A DNA stretch of 64,000 nucleotides from Aminobacter sp. HY435 (lineage in GTDB: Bacteria; Pseudomonadota; Alphaproteobacteria; Rhizobiales; Rhizobiaceae): contig NZ_JANKZL010000015.1 of NCBI RefSeq assembly GCF_027568395.1, positions 28,252 through 92,251 of the forward strand, read 5' to 3'. Below the pieces are notes generated by a model, which ran no database searches, was not told the origin of the DNA, and saw only the letters and a list, made by a program, of their open reading frames with translations. Positions 9,876 through 18,682 of the stretch are shown one piece after another. Numbering within the stretch: the first letter of the stretch is position 1; every line of letters begins with the position of its first letter. A program made the translations under genes and the position numbers.

Positions 9876-10691
9876 TTACTTTCCGAGTTCGATTGAACGT
9901 ACCCGTGCGGCTTCGACTGCTTCGGTGACAAGGGTCTGCAGCCGGTTCTCGCCCATCAGCACATTGAGGGCGGCGGCGGTCGTTCCGTTCGGGCTGGTCA
10001 CCTGCTTGCGCAGCACGGCCGGGTCTTCGCGGCTTTCCGCAGCCAGGCTGGCGGCGCCGTAGACGGTCTGCATGGCAAGCAGCGATGCCGTCTTGGGCGG
10101 CAGGCCGGCATGTTCGGCAGCTGCTGTCAGGCATTCGATGAAATGGAAGATGTAGGCCGGTCCCGAGCCGGAAACGGCTGTCACCGCGTCCATCAGGCCC
10201 TCGTCGGCAATGGTTGCGACCTCGCCGCTGGCCGAGAGCAGGTCGCCGACCAGGTTGCGCGCCCTTTCGCTGACGTGCTCGTTGGCATAGACCACCATCA
10301 TGCCCTTGCCGATGGCGGCGGGCGTGTTGGGCATGCAACGCATGATCGGCGTTTGCGATCCGAGGATTTCGGCGAATGTGCCGACCGCCGTGCCGGCGGC
10401 GACGCTGACGAAGGTCGTCCGGCCATTGCCGAAGCGACGATAGTCGGCGGTGACTTCGCGGATGACTTGTGGCTTGACCGCAATGACGACGATCTCGGGC
10501 GAGGCATCCGCCGGGATGCCGCCGCTTTCGGAGGCCACCCGGCTGCCCAGTTCAGCGGCGCGGGCGCGCAACTCGGCGTTCGGCTCGACCACGAAAGTCT
10601 CCGATGGAGCAAGCTTGCCCGAATTCAGCCAGCCCCTGAGCATTGCGTAGCCCATGTTGCCGCAACCGGCGAGGATAAGTCTGATCGTCAT
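9876..10691 (-). CDS. proC: pyrroline-5-carboxylate reductase
   Basis: A 271-residue enzyme that reduces 1-pyrroline-5-carboxylate to proline with NAD(P)H, the last step of proline synthesis. The N-terminal Rossmann motif is 'LAGCGNMGYAML'. 'CMPNTPAAIGKGM' and 'AVSGSGPAYIFHFIE' are the hallmark ProC blocks in the middle and the dimerisation domain, and the C-terminal 'VTSPNGTTAAAL' block is also present. ATG at 10691 has GGAGG shortly upstream. The reading frame can be extended by 50 codons upstream, but without family support. It is tail-to-tail with the modE-like gene with no intervening base. Confidence 0.94.
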   Translation of the reverse strand: MTIRLILAGCGNMGYAMLRGWLNSGKLAPSETFVVEPNAELRARAAELGSRVASESGGIPADASPEIVVIAVKPQVIREVTADYRRFGNGRTTFVSVAAGTAVGTFAEILGSQTPIMRCMPNTPAAIGKGMMVVYANEHVSERARNLVGDLLSASGEVATIADEGLMDAVTAVSGSGPAYIFHFIECLTAAAEHAGLPPKTASLLAMQTVYGAASLAAESREDPAVLRKQVTSPNGTTAAALNVLMGENRLQTLVTEAVEAARVRSIELGK

Positions 10692-10752
10692 GAAATGCCT
10701 CCGAACCTGTCTGACATAGACCGTCTTGCGGTCGTACGGAAGTGGCCGAAAA

Positions 10753-11877
10753 TCACCTTCTGGGTGTGCCGGCCAATCTTTTGGAAAAGGCCTTGGTGAA
10801 GGTGATTGCGCCCAGCCTATCGGTCTCGGCCAACACCACATCCATGAACTGGTCGGTGACGCGGACGATGGCGAAGCCGCCCTTGAACGCGGCCATCGGC
10901 TTGAAGAGGTCCAATCCGTTGCTGTTGTAGATCATCGGCGTATCGTGTTCATGGCCGTGGAAGACGCCGATCACGTTGTAGCCCGATATGGCCGCAAGCA
11001 GTGCGGCCCGCTCGTCGTCGCTCCACCAGTGGGCCTGGCCGATGCCGCGGTCGTCGAAATGGCGCACTGCCGGATCCCAGGTTTCGAGGGAAAACGGGTC
11101 CCAGCCGTAGTGCTGGAACAGGATCACCGGCCGTCCGTCGCTTGCGTAGGTTCTGAGATCGCGCTTCAGCCAGGCGAGACCGCTGATGGCGCCCTTGGCG
11201 GTGTCGCCGGCGAAGCGATGCGTCTGGATCAGGTGCAGGCCGCCCCAGTCCCATGAATAGCAATCCGACGCTTCGTCATAGCTGGTCGCCGGGACCGGCG
11301 GCTTGAAGAAAACGCTCGGCTTGTGGCTGATCTCGACATAGTCGCGCATCTCGCGTCGGTACCAGTCGACGTCGGGCGGGGCGCCGTCCTGGTCGAGGTC
11401 GTGATTGCCGAGGCCGACATAGACGGGCATGTGAACGCGGTCCGGACCGCTGCCTTGTTGGTAGCGCTGGCTGAACTGCAGCAGTTGCGTGCCTTCTTGC
11501 GGCTTCGTGACCTGCCCGCCGCCATCGTCGGTCATGTCGCCGCCAATGACCAGGCCGAGCAAGGCGCCGATCGGGCGTCCGGCGCCTGCCAGGCCGCTGG
11601 CCTGGCCGGAAACGGTGCCCGGCCAAATCTGCTGGTCGACAGTGTTCAGCGCCGTGATGTGCCGACGCAGGTTTTCGTCCGTCTTGCCCTGGGCTATGCA
11701 TTGCGCGTTGAAACCGCTCGCCATGCGGCAGGCATGGATGTCGGCCGCGAACAGGAAGGTTGCGTCGACCGCTGGCCAGGAGGGGCCGGCGCGGGAGGTG
11801 TCGGTTCCCAGCAACGAGACGATGCCAAGTGCTGCCGTGTTGGCGATCAGCTGCCGCCGCGATGGTCGATACTCCAT
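10753..11877 (-). CDS. Tat-exported metallophosphoesterase
   Basis: A 374-residue calcineurin-like phosphoesterase. All metal-binding blocks are visible in order: 'ADIHA' (residues about 45-49), 'GGDMTDDG', 'GNHDLDQDG', a histidine in 'FQHYG', and 'HGHEHD'. The N-terminus 'PSRRQLIANTAALG' is a twin-arginine signal, so the folded enzyme is probably periplasmic. It lies 31 bases downstream of the ExoQ-like gene on the same strand and may be the last gene of that polysaccharide operon. The family hydrolyses phosphodiesters or phosphomonoesters; the substrate is not evident. A role in trimming phosphate-linked glycan or lipid carriers is conceivable but unsupported. Confidence 0.83.
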   Translation of the reverse strand: MEYRPSRRQLIANTAALGIVSLLGTDTSRAGPSWPAVDATFLFAADIHACRMASGFNAQCIAQGKTDENLRRHITALNTVDQQIWPGTVSGQASGLAGAGRPIGALLGLVIGGDMTDDGGGQVTKPQEGTQLLQFSQRYQQGSGPDRVHMPVYVGLGNHDLDQDGAPPDVDWYRREMRDYVEISHKPSVFFKPPVPATSYDEASDCYSWDWGGLHLIQTHRFAGDTAKGAISGLAWLKRDLRTYASDGRPVILFQHYGWDPFSLETWDPAVRHFDDRGIGQAHWWSDDERAALLAAISGYNVIGVFHGHEHDTPMIYNSNGLDLFKPMAAFKGGFAIVRVTDQFMDVVLAETDRLGAITFTKAFSKRLAGTPRR

Positions 11878-11908
11878 GACAGCAGAATGGAGCGCGCGTC
11901 AGCGACGA

Positions 11909-13243
11909 TCAAGCCTTGCCCAGCGGGTGGCCCTTGGCGATGACCACGCGCGAGACGAGCCTCAAGCCGAGCACGCCGAAGACGAAGAACATCCACACCG
12001 GATCGGCGCGCCGGAAGAAGAAGCTTTCAAGGAAGGCGTTGAGCGTGGTGAAGAACAGGATCATCATGAAGAAATCGCCGAGGAATACGTTTTCCTTGAG
12101 CAGCGGTATCCTCATGTAGTCGCGCATCGGCGCAAGCAGAAACACGTAGAGCGCCACGACGAGCGCCGGCAGCCCCATGGTCACGGCGAGATCGATGTAG
12201 CCATTGTGGCCGTGCACGATGCCGGTGATGTCCCAGTCCTGGTCGAAGGCCTTGTCGGTATTCGTCACCACCGGCATGCCCCAGAAGCTTTCGTAGCCAT
12301 AGCCGAGCCATGGCCGCCCTCCGATCATCTCCCCGGCAAAGGCCCAGATCGTGGTGCGGCCGGTGTAGGTGAGATCTGGGAAGAGCTGTGCCGCAAGTTG
12401 CTTCAGCGGGTCGATGAAGACGATGCCCAGCGTGGCGAGTCCGGTTCCGACGATGGCGATCGCAAACAACAGCGGGGTCAACAGCCGCATTCCGATCAAT
12501 CCGGGCAGGACGACGAAGACGATCGACAACGGCACCAGTCCGGCGGTGGTCTTGGATCCGGTATGGGCGACGAAAACCATGGTGGCGAAAAACAGGATGA
12601 CGCCCGAACGTCGCCAGCCGCGGCGGAACAGATAGATGCCGGCAAAGCTGAAGCAGGCCATGACAGGCCCGGCGATGTTCTTGTGGGTGAACGCGCCGCG
12701 CCAGAGCCCGGCGTGTTCGGGTTCGAAACCGCCGGCGTCATGGATCGCCACGCTGGGATAGAGCAGCACGCCGGCGTAGGACAGGCCGACGACAGCCAGG
12801 CCGGCGAATGCGAGCACCCGCGAAAAGCTCTCGCCGTCGCGCGGCAACGCCAGAACGCTGGCCATGGCGATCACGCCGATCAGGGTGAAGGAGGCGGCGC
12901 GGAACGCCGCGGCCGGGTCAGCTGCCGTTACCACCGACAGCATGAAAAAACCCATCAACAGCGCCCAGGCGGGGCTTGCCAGCGCCCTGATTTTCGCCGG
13001 CTCGGCAAGCGTCAGCAGCGCAAAGGCCGACAATCCCCCCAGCGTGCCGAAACCGAGCTGATTGACGATGTCGCCGCCGTTTGCGGCCGCGTTTTCAGCA
13101 CCCGCCGGCTGGAACGGCCGGAACGAGACGATGACGACCGAAAGCAGCACCGTCGCAATCGCCATGGCGACACCCGCCGGCGTGAACGCCGACGAAAGCT
13201 GCGCCGCCGCGTCAGTTCTTCTCAGGCTGCCGGTATTGCTCAT
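11909..13243 (-). CDS. O-antigen ligase/polymerase family protein, ExoQ-like
   Basis: A 444-residue integral membrane protein with about ten to twelve hydrophobic spans. The large periplasmic loop contains 'GRTTIWAFAGEMIGGRPWLGYGYESFW' spread over residues about 295-322, then 'HGHNGYIDL', the pattern of the Wzy/ExoQ/WaaL superfamily, where the Arg and His residues act in glycan transfer from undecaprenyl-diphosphate carriers. 'FTHKNIAGP' in the middle is typical of ExoQ-type exopolysaccharide polymerases. Its start overlaps the end of the upstream glycosyltransferase by 32 bases. The gene most likely polymerises the repeat units made by the neighbouring transferases. Confidence 0.83.
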   Translation of the reverse strand: MSNTGSLRRTDAAAQLSSAFTPAGVAMAIATVLLSVVIVSFRPFQPAGAENAAANGGDIVNQLGFGTLGGLSAFALLTLAEPAKIRALASPAWALLMGFFMLSVVTAADPAAAFRAASFTLIGVIAMASVLALPRDGESFSRVLAFAGLAVVGLSYAGVLLYPSVAIHDAGGFEPEHAGLWRGAFTHKNIAGPVMACFSFAGIYLFRRGWRRSGVILFFATMVFVAHTGSKTTAGLVPLSIVFVVLPGLIGMRLLTPLLFAIAIVGTGLATLGIVFIDPLKQLAAQLFPDLTYTGRTTIWAFAGEMIGGRPWLGYGYESFWGMPVVTNTDKAFDQDWDITGIVHGHNGYIDLAVTMGLPALVVALYVFLLAPMRDYMRIPLLKENVFLGDFFMMILFFTTLNAFLESFFFRRADPVWMFFVFGVLGLRLVSRVVIAKGHPLGKA

Positions 13244-14210
13244 TGGCGTAACCGAATTCGGCGAGCACGCGGCCCAGCGCGACGTGAATGGGATAGACGG
13301 CGACCGATGGCGAGCCGGTGGCGATCAGCCGCTTCAGCGCCCGCAGCGGCGAGGCGCCAAGCAGCGCCAGGCTTTTCAGGAACACGCGTGTGTTGGCGAA
13401 GGGCGTGCCGGCGTATTTCTTCTTTGCGACGAGTGTCGAGATGACGCCGTTGCGCAGGCCGCGCGCGCGAACCCAGTCAGCTTCGGTGCGACGCGCGGGA
13501 ACAGTCTCGTAGAGCTTGGCCTCGGCGCACCAGCCGAGCGTGAAGCCCTTTTGCCTGGAGCGGCTGAGAAAATCCGAATCGCCGCCACCCATGAAGTTGA
13601 AGCGCAGGTCGAGAAAGGGTGGCCCCATTTCCAGAAGGACGTTGCGGCCGAGCAGGAGATTACCAGATGAATAGAGTGCGGGCACAAGTCCCGAGACGGA
13701 GTAGGGCGGCGCGAAGACCGGGTGGGTGGCCCAGACCTGATGTGCCGGTTCGGCAAAGACCGGCACCTGCGGGCCGCCAACGATGTCGGCGCCAAGCGAT
13801 TCGGCGGCGCGGCACATGGTCTCCAGCCACAATGGGTCGGCGATCTCGTCGTCGTCGATCACCAGCAGTCGCGAAAAGTTCGGGAACTCCAGCAAGGCCG
13901 TATGCCATCCGGCATTGTAGGCGCTGCAGTTGCCACGCTCATGCGCGACGATGACAAGGCCTGCCATCCTGCCGTTCTCAAACAGCGGTAGGGCCGCGCG
14001 AACGCCCTCGCCGCCCTCGGCGTCGTTTTCCATGACGATGACGGCGAATCGACGGGCGGTTTCTTGCCTGGCAAGTGATTCGAGCGTCGTCATCACCTGC
14101 TGCGGCCGCCTGAACGTCGGCAAGGTCACCACGACTTCCACGCTCTCGGCAACGAGCGCGGGCGAGCGGCCGGCGATGGTCACGGTTTGGGGAAGCGGGA
14201 TCACATTCAT
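13212..14210 (-). CDS. family 2 glycosyltransferase
   Basis: A 332-residue GT-A fold glycosyltransferase. The N-terminal 'VVVTLPTFRRPQQV' is the nucleotide-sugar binding strand, and 'LLVIDDDEIADP' (about residue 115) holds the DxD metal/nucleotide motif. 'FNFMGGGDSDFLSRS' near residue 210 resembles the acceptor-side ED-type block. No membrane span is present, so it should act at the cytoplasmic face on a lipid-linked intermediate. It begins a minus-strand operon with the ExoQ-like polymerase. The 167 bases upstream are shared with a divergent glycosyltransferase gene and must hold both promoters. The transferred sugar is unknown. Confidence 0.85.
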   Translation of the reverse strand: MNVIPLPQTVTIAGRSPALVAESVEVVVTLPTFRRPQQVMTTLESLARQETARRFAVIVMENDAEGGEGVRAALPLFENGRMAGLVIVAHERGNCSAYNAGWHTALLEFPNFSRLLVIDDDEIADPLWLETMCRAAESLGADIVGGPQVPVFAEPAHQVWATHPVFAPPYSVSGLVPALYSSGNLLLGRNVLLEMGPPFLDLRFNFMGGGDSDFLSRSRQKGFTLGWCAEAKLYETVPARRTEADWVRARGLRNGVISTLVAKKKYAGTPFANTRVFLKSLALLGASPLRALKRLIATGSPSVAVYPIHVALGRVLAEFGYANEQYRQPEKN

Positions 14211-14377
14211 CCAGGGAAAGCCGGTTTTTCGAACCTGTCCCCTATCAAAGCGGCGATAACGGGGGGTTAAGCCAGGCCCTTCATGGCGTAACCATGGTCC
14301 GCGTGACCCAACTGCGCTGCAAGTTGCTTAATGAAGACTTCACTCCACCCTGCTAGGCCATGGGCAGGATCTTTGTA

Positions 14378-15553
14378 ATGCATCTGCTTTTCGCAACTTC
14401 CATCGTGCCGGACGGCGCTTTGTCATCAGGCTACGAGATCGCCAACCAGGCGATCATCGATGCGTTGCGCCGTAACGGCGTGCGAGTGACGGTGCTGGGC
14501 TTCGCTTGGCCCGGCAAGGCGCCATCGGATCCAGGCAACACCATCGTGCTTGGCTCCGTCGATGTGCGAACCGACACGGCGCCCCTTCCGCGCAAGCTCG
14601 CCTGGCTTGCAAGCGCCATGGCGTCCGGCATGACATTCGCCTCGGCAAAGTTGCGGGTCGTCTCCGACGGCGACGTCCGCAAGGCGATTTCCAGTGCCGG
14701 CCCGATCGACGGCTACATTCTCAATTCGGTGCAGATGGCGGCCGCTTTCGAGGGCGTGTTCAAGGACCAGCCTTCGATTTTTGTCGCGCACAATGTCGAG
14801 CACCGGTCGGCCGCGGAGAATGCCCACGCCGCCAATGGTGCGTTCCAGCGCGCGCTGTTCCGCCGCGAAGCGCGGCTCTTGGAGGGTGTCGAAAAACGGC
14901 TTTGCGGCAATGCGCGCTTTGTCTTCACGCTGGCCGAGGAAGACCGTGCCGAGTTGGGCGTCGCGTCGAATTCGCGTTCCGTCGCCCTGCCGCTGGTCAC
15001 GCGTTCACAGCTTCCGCCGGCAGGTGGTGAACGCCGTGTCGGATGCGACGCGGCGTTGATCGGCACATGGACATGGGAGCCGAACCGCATCGGCCTTGAC
15101 TGGTTCCTCAGCAGGGTCGTGCCGCACCTGCGCCAGGATTTCCGCATCGACATCGCCGGCAGTGTGCCTTCGGGCGTCGCTTCTGCCCATCCCGGCGTGC
15201 GTTTCCTCGGACGCGTGCCCGACGCGCAGGCCTTTGTGCGCGGCGGCGCAGTGGTTCCGCTGGTCAGCACATCGGGCAGTGGCGTGCAGCTGAAGACCAT
15301 CGAGACATTCGAGCTCGGGTTGCCGTCCGTGGCGACGGCGCATTCCCTGCGCGGCATTGCCTACAAGCCGCCCAACTGCACAATGACAGACGACCCCGTC
15401 GAATTCGCGCGCGCACTTGAACGAACGGTCGACCAGAAGGTATCAGACGTCGACGGCAGCGATTTCCACCGCAGGCAGATTGCCGCGCTGGACAAGGCAG
15501 TGGCGGTCGGGCTTGGCAAGCTCACCGGGCCTGCGCGCGAGGTGGCGGCGTGA
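14378..15553 (+). CDS. glycosyltransferase of the GT4/GT1-like fold
   Basis: A 391-residue protein with the GT-B arrangement: an N-terminal acceptor domain ('LSSGYEIANQAIIDALRRNG' area, and 'FVAHNVEHRS' near residue 140) and a C-terminal donor domain with 'ALIGTWTWEPNRIGLDWFL', 'GVRFLGRVPD' and 'KTIETFELGLPSVAT', matching the E-x7-E-like donor motif of the GT4 group. ATG at 14378 is preferred over 14360 because AGGAT lies seven bases upstream. Its TGA overlaps the GTG start of the next gene. It probably adds one sugar in polysaccharide repeat assembly. Confidence 0.82.
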   Translation: MHLLFATSIVPDGALSSGYEIANQAIIDALRRNGVRVTVLGFAWPGKAPSDPGNTIVLGSVDVRTDTAPLPRKLAWLASAMASGMTFASAKLRVVSDGDVRKAISSAGPIDGYILNSVQMAAAFEGVFKDQPSIFVAHNVEHRSAAENAHAANGAFQRALFRREARLLEGVEKRLCGNARFVFTLAEEDRAELGVASNSRSVALPLVTRSQLPPAGGERRVGCDAALIGTWTWEPNRIGLDWFLSRVVPHLRQDFRIDIAGSVPSGVASAHPGVRFLGRVPDAQAFVRGGAVVPLVSTSGSGVQLKTIETFELGLPSVATAHSLRGIAYKPPNCTMTDDPVEFARALERTVDQKVSDVDGSDFHRRQIAALDKAVAVGLGKLTGPAREVAA

Positions 15554-16338
15554 ACATGGTCAAGGCCGTCGGGCCGTTTCGGAAAATCAGCTTTCGCCGT
15601 ATTCTCGGCATCGACGTTGCGAGCGCATCCCGCCAGCAGGCGCTGGCCCTGCTCTCCGGGCTGATTGCCAGCAAGACCTTCGCCAAGGTCAGCTTTCTCA
15701 ATGCCCACAACGCCAACATCGCATGTTCCGACAGCGAGTTTGCCGCCGCGCTATCGCACTTTCTCGTGCTGGCCGATGGCATCGGCGTCGATATCGCATC
15801 GCGCCTCCTGTATGGCGCGCCGTTCCCCGACAATCTCAATGGCACGGATTTCGTGCCGGCCTTGCTGCGCAGCTCCGACCAGCCGCTGACCGTAGCGTTG
15901 CTGGGCGCCAAGCAGGCTCACGCCGATCACGCCGCCGACCGCTTGGCCGAACTTGCGCCGCAGCATCGTTACATTGTCGTTCATGACGGCTATTTCACCG
16001 CCGAGGAAGAGCCTGCGATCGTCGCCGAGATCGGGTCGCTCAGGCCAGACATTTTGCTCGTCGCGATGGGCGTGCCGCGCCAGGAACTGTGGATCGAGCG
16101 CAACATCCGCGCCGAACATTGCACGTTGCCGATCGCGGTTGGCGCACTTCTCGATTTCCTCAGCGGGTCGGTGCCGCGCGCGCCGCTTTGGATGCGCCGC
16201 CTGCGTCTCGAATGGCTGTTCCGGCTGATGTTGGAGCCCGGTCGTTTGTGGCGACGTTACGTTGTCGGCAATCCGCTGTTTCTCTTGCGCGTGCTACGCC
16301 AGAAATTTGCGGCGCGTAGCGGGGAGGGGCGGCCTTGA
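15550..16338 (+). CDS. WecG/TagA/CpsF family glycosyltransferase
   Basis: A 262-residue GT26 protein. Diagnostic blocks are 'FLNAHNANIA' near residue 50, 'LADGIGVDIA' near residue 74, 'LNGTDFVPALL', and 'DILLVAMGVPRQELWI' near residue 163, followed by the C-terminal 'LRLEWLFRLMLEPGRLWRRY' amphipathic region that anchors these enzymes to the membrane. The family transfers an amino-sugar or uronic acid to an undecaprenyl-diphosphate-linked sugar. It starts at GTG 15550 inside the stop of the previous gene and ends overlapping a TTG start, so the three plus-strand genes are translationally coupled. An ATG two codons later is an alternative start. Confidence 0.87.
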   Translation: MNMVKAVGPFRKISFRRILGIDVASASRQQALALLSGLIASKTFAKVSFLNAHNANIACSDSEFAAALSHFLVLADGIGVDIASRLLYGAPFPDNLNGTDFVPALLRSSDQPLTVALLGAKQAHADHAADRLAELAPQHRYIVVHDGYFTAEEEPAIVAEIGSLRPDILLVAMGVPRQELWIERNIRAEHCTLPIAVGALLDFLSGSVPRAPLWMRRLRLEWLFRLMLEPGRLWRRYVVGNPLFLLRVLRQKFAARSGEGRP

Positions 16339-17225
16339 ACGCCAGCAACGCAGGGGGCGTACCCGACGCAGCCCTTCTGACGGCAAGCTACGCCGCCGAC
16401 TTCGAGCGTTGCCGGCTGCTGTGCGAGACGGTCGATCGCCATGTCAGCGGCGCTTCGCATCACTATTTGCTCGTCGAGCATCGCGATGTAGCGATGTTTC
16501 GCGAACTCGAGGGTCCGGGCCGGACAGTCGTCGACGAACGCGACATCCTGCCGTCCTGGCTGCGCGACATTCCGGACCCGGCGAGCCTGTTTCGACGCCG
16601 CATCTGGCTGAGTCTGAAGGCGCCGCCCCTGCGCGGTTGGCACGTGCAGCAATTGCGGCGCATGGCGATAGCTCGACACATCCATCAGGAGACGCTCGTC
16701 TACGTCGATTCCGACGTCGCCTTCCTCAAGCACTTCGATTGTGCGCGGTTCTGGCGTGGCGGCAAGCTCCGGCTTTTCCGTCGCGATGACGTGCTGCTCT
16801 CCCCCGGCCATGACGAACATCTGGTTTGGTCGCAGAACGCGGCCAAGGTGCTTGGCATCAAGTCTCCCGGGGTGGCGTCACACGACTACATCTCGACGCT
16901 GATCGCATGGCGCCGCTCAAGCGTGCTCGAAATGCTCGAGCGCATCGAGGAGGCAAGCGGACGCTATTGGGCCGAGGCCGTGTGCGCGCGACGCAAGTTT
17001 TCCGAGTGCATGATCTACGGCCGCTACGTTGACGAGGTCGTTGGCGGTGCAGGTCACTACCACGGCTCGGAGGAGTTCTGCCGGGTGCATTGGACCGGCA
17101 CGCCGATGTCTGATGCCCAGTTCGAGGCGTTCGTGGCCACGATGGCGAAAGATCAGGTCGCCATAGGCATGCAGTCGTTCATCGGCACCGATCTCGGTCG
17201 CATCCGCAGGCTTGTCGCCGCCTAG
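16335..17225 (+). CDS. DUF6492-type glycosyltransferase-like protein
   Basis: A 296-residue protein starting at TTG 16335, which overlaps the preceding stop codon. 'ETLVYVDSDVAFLKHFD' near residue 120 looks like a GT-A DxD motif on a strand, and the conserved block 'RRIWLSLKAPPLRGWHVQQL' occurs just before it. 'FSECMIYGRYVD' near residue 222 is the other strongly conserved-looking element. It resembles the DUF6492 group found in rhizobial polysaccharide clusters, whose activity is not established. No signal peptide or membrane span. Its TAG overlaps by four bases with the stop of the convergent flippase gene. A third transferase of the repeat-unit pathway is the simplest reading. Confidence 0.7.
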   Translation: MNASNAGGVPDAALLTASYAADFERCRLLCETVDRHVSGASHHYLLVEHRDVAMFRELEGPGRTVVDERDILPSWLRDIPDPASLFRRRIWLSLKAPPLRGWHVQQLRRMAIARHIHQETLVYVDSDVAFLKHFDCARFWRGGKLRLFRRDDVLLSPGHDEHLVWSQNAAKVLGIKSPGVASHDYISTLIAWRRSSVLEMLERIEEASGRYWAEAVCARRKFSECMIYGRYVDEVVGGAGHYHGSEEFCRVHWTGTPMSDAQFEAFVATMAKDQVAIGMQSFIGTDLGRIRRLVAA

Positions 17226-18517
17226 ATCGCTTTCGCTGGTCGCCGCAACGACGCGTACGTGACCGCCGCCGAAGCCAGGTAGATCAGCGCGAACATGCCG
17301 TTCAGCGACCAGATCAGCATTGCGGTGTCATGGGCCGCGATCAGCAGCAGCGACAGGAGTCCCGCCTTGATGCCGGCCAGCAACGCCAGGTTGGCGGCGC
17401 GGATCAGCGTCTGGCCACGCGCGAACAGCAACTCGGCGTGATACTCGACAAGATTGCGCAAGGCCGGGACCAGCAGTGCGAGCCCTACCAGGGGCGCTGC
17501 CTCGGCGACATTCCGGCCCAGTATGTTCGGGAAGAAGTGCAGCACCACCGCCAGGAACAGCAAGGCGCTGGTCGAGACGATGAAGATGCCGGCTTCGATA
17601 CCGACCTTGATCTTCAGGCGCGACAGCATCTGCGGCGCCCGCATCATTTTCTGCACGAGCATCATCGAGAAAGTACGGATCGGGATGGCGGTGAGATCCA
17701 CCAGTCGCATGACGATGGCGTAAATGCCGGCAAGGTGCGGTCCTCCCATGGCCAGCACCAGCAGCTTGTCGAACTCCATCTGCAGATAAAACAGCACTTC
17801 GGCGCCGGCGACGTAGATCGAATCGGACAATCGCCGCCAGTACAGATCTGGCGTCAGCCGCAATCGCTGGCGCGGATAGAACAGCCCGAAAGCGACAGCG
17901 AGCGAGACGAGGTTGCACCCGACGTAGAAGGCGGCCCATGCCTCGATCGTCGAGTTTGGCCACAGCACGAACAGCGCGGCGGCGGCCGCCTTGATCGCCG
18001 AGGTCAGGATGGCCAGCATGGCCGCGCGTCCAAAGCGCCCGAGGCCGTTATTGACGATCATCGCCACTTCCACCGGCCGCCACAGCAGCGCTTCGGCGAA
18101 GATCACCGTGGCGAAGATCGCCGGCGACAGCGTGCCGGAGAAGAACAGGAACCATGTCAGCGCCGATGCGGCTGCCAGGAGGGGCAGCGACAACAGCCCC
18201 AGCATCAGGAACCCGGCGGTATAGCTGCCGATCAGTCGCGGACGGATCGTCGCCGTGCGGTAAAGCGCCGAGATGAAACCGAAGGCGAGCGTTCGCGACA
18301 GCATGACGCCTGCCGCCGATGCTGTGGCGAACAGGCCGAAATCGGCGATCGACAAGGTGTTCGCCAGCGCGACGAAATAGACCAGCGAAAAGACCAGTCG
18401 GCCGGCCGAACCGCTGACCGCCGAAAAATAGGCGCGCAGAAGCACGCGCTGTTCAGACAGGAAACTGCCGATCCTGCCGCGCAGCGATATGCGCGGTATG
18501 TCGTTGGCCTGGGTCAT
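17222..18517 (-). CDS. polysaccharide flippase (Wzx/PST-like)
   Basis: A 431-residue membrane protein with about twelve hydrophobic segments. The N-terminal pattern 'VYFVALANTLSIADFGLFATA' is the usual opening of lipopolysaccharide/exopolysaccharide exporters of the MOP superfamily, where an early helix ends in an 'xxFGxF/Y' turn. It would flip undecaprenyl-linked repeat units to the periplasm for the ExoQ-like polymerase. It stands alone on the minus strand between the plus-strand transferase operon and the chain-length gene. The bases between its start and 18683 hold two divergent promoters. Confidence 0.8.
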   Translation of the reverse strand: MTQANDIPRISLRGRIGSFLSEQRVLLRAYFSAVSGSAGRLVFSLVYFVALANTLSIADFGLFATASAAGVMLSRTLAFGFISALYRTATIRPRLIGSYTAGFLMLGLLSLPLLAAASALTWFLFFSGTLSPAIFATVIFAEALLWRPVEVAMIVNNGLGRFGRAAMLAILTSAIKAAAAALFVLWPNSTIEAWAAFYVGCNLVSLAVAFGLFYPRQRLRLTPDLYWRRLSDSIYVAGAEVLFYLQMEFDKLLVLAMGGPHLAGIYAIVMRLVDLTAIPIRTFSMMLVQKMMRAPQMLSRLKIKVGIEAGIFIVSTSALLFLAVVLHFFPNILGRNVAEAAPLVGLALLVPALRNLVEYHAELLFARGQTLIRAANLALLAGIKAGLLSLLLIAAHDTAMLIWSLNGMFALIYLASAAVTYASLRRPAKAI

Positions 18518-18682
18518 GATCCAGGTGAAGGATAGGGAGCAAAGCTTAATGCTGGGTTCCGAAAGGCATCGTGCAGCCAGAGCTTGCCTGGGGCATTAAC
18601 CTTTTGTTTTCCATGCTTGCTTAGCTTGCGTTAACGACCGGACGCTTGATCCGTCAACGTGCATTGGAAGAAACCCAGAACC

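Noticed and set aside
18594..18640. CtrA-like sequences upstream of the chain-length gene.
   Set aside because: Spacing or half-sites do not fit (TTAA-N7-TTTT and TTAG-N6-TTAA).
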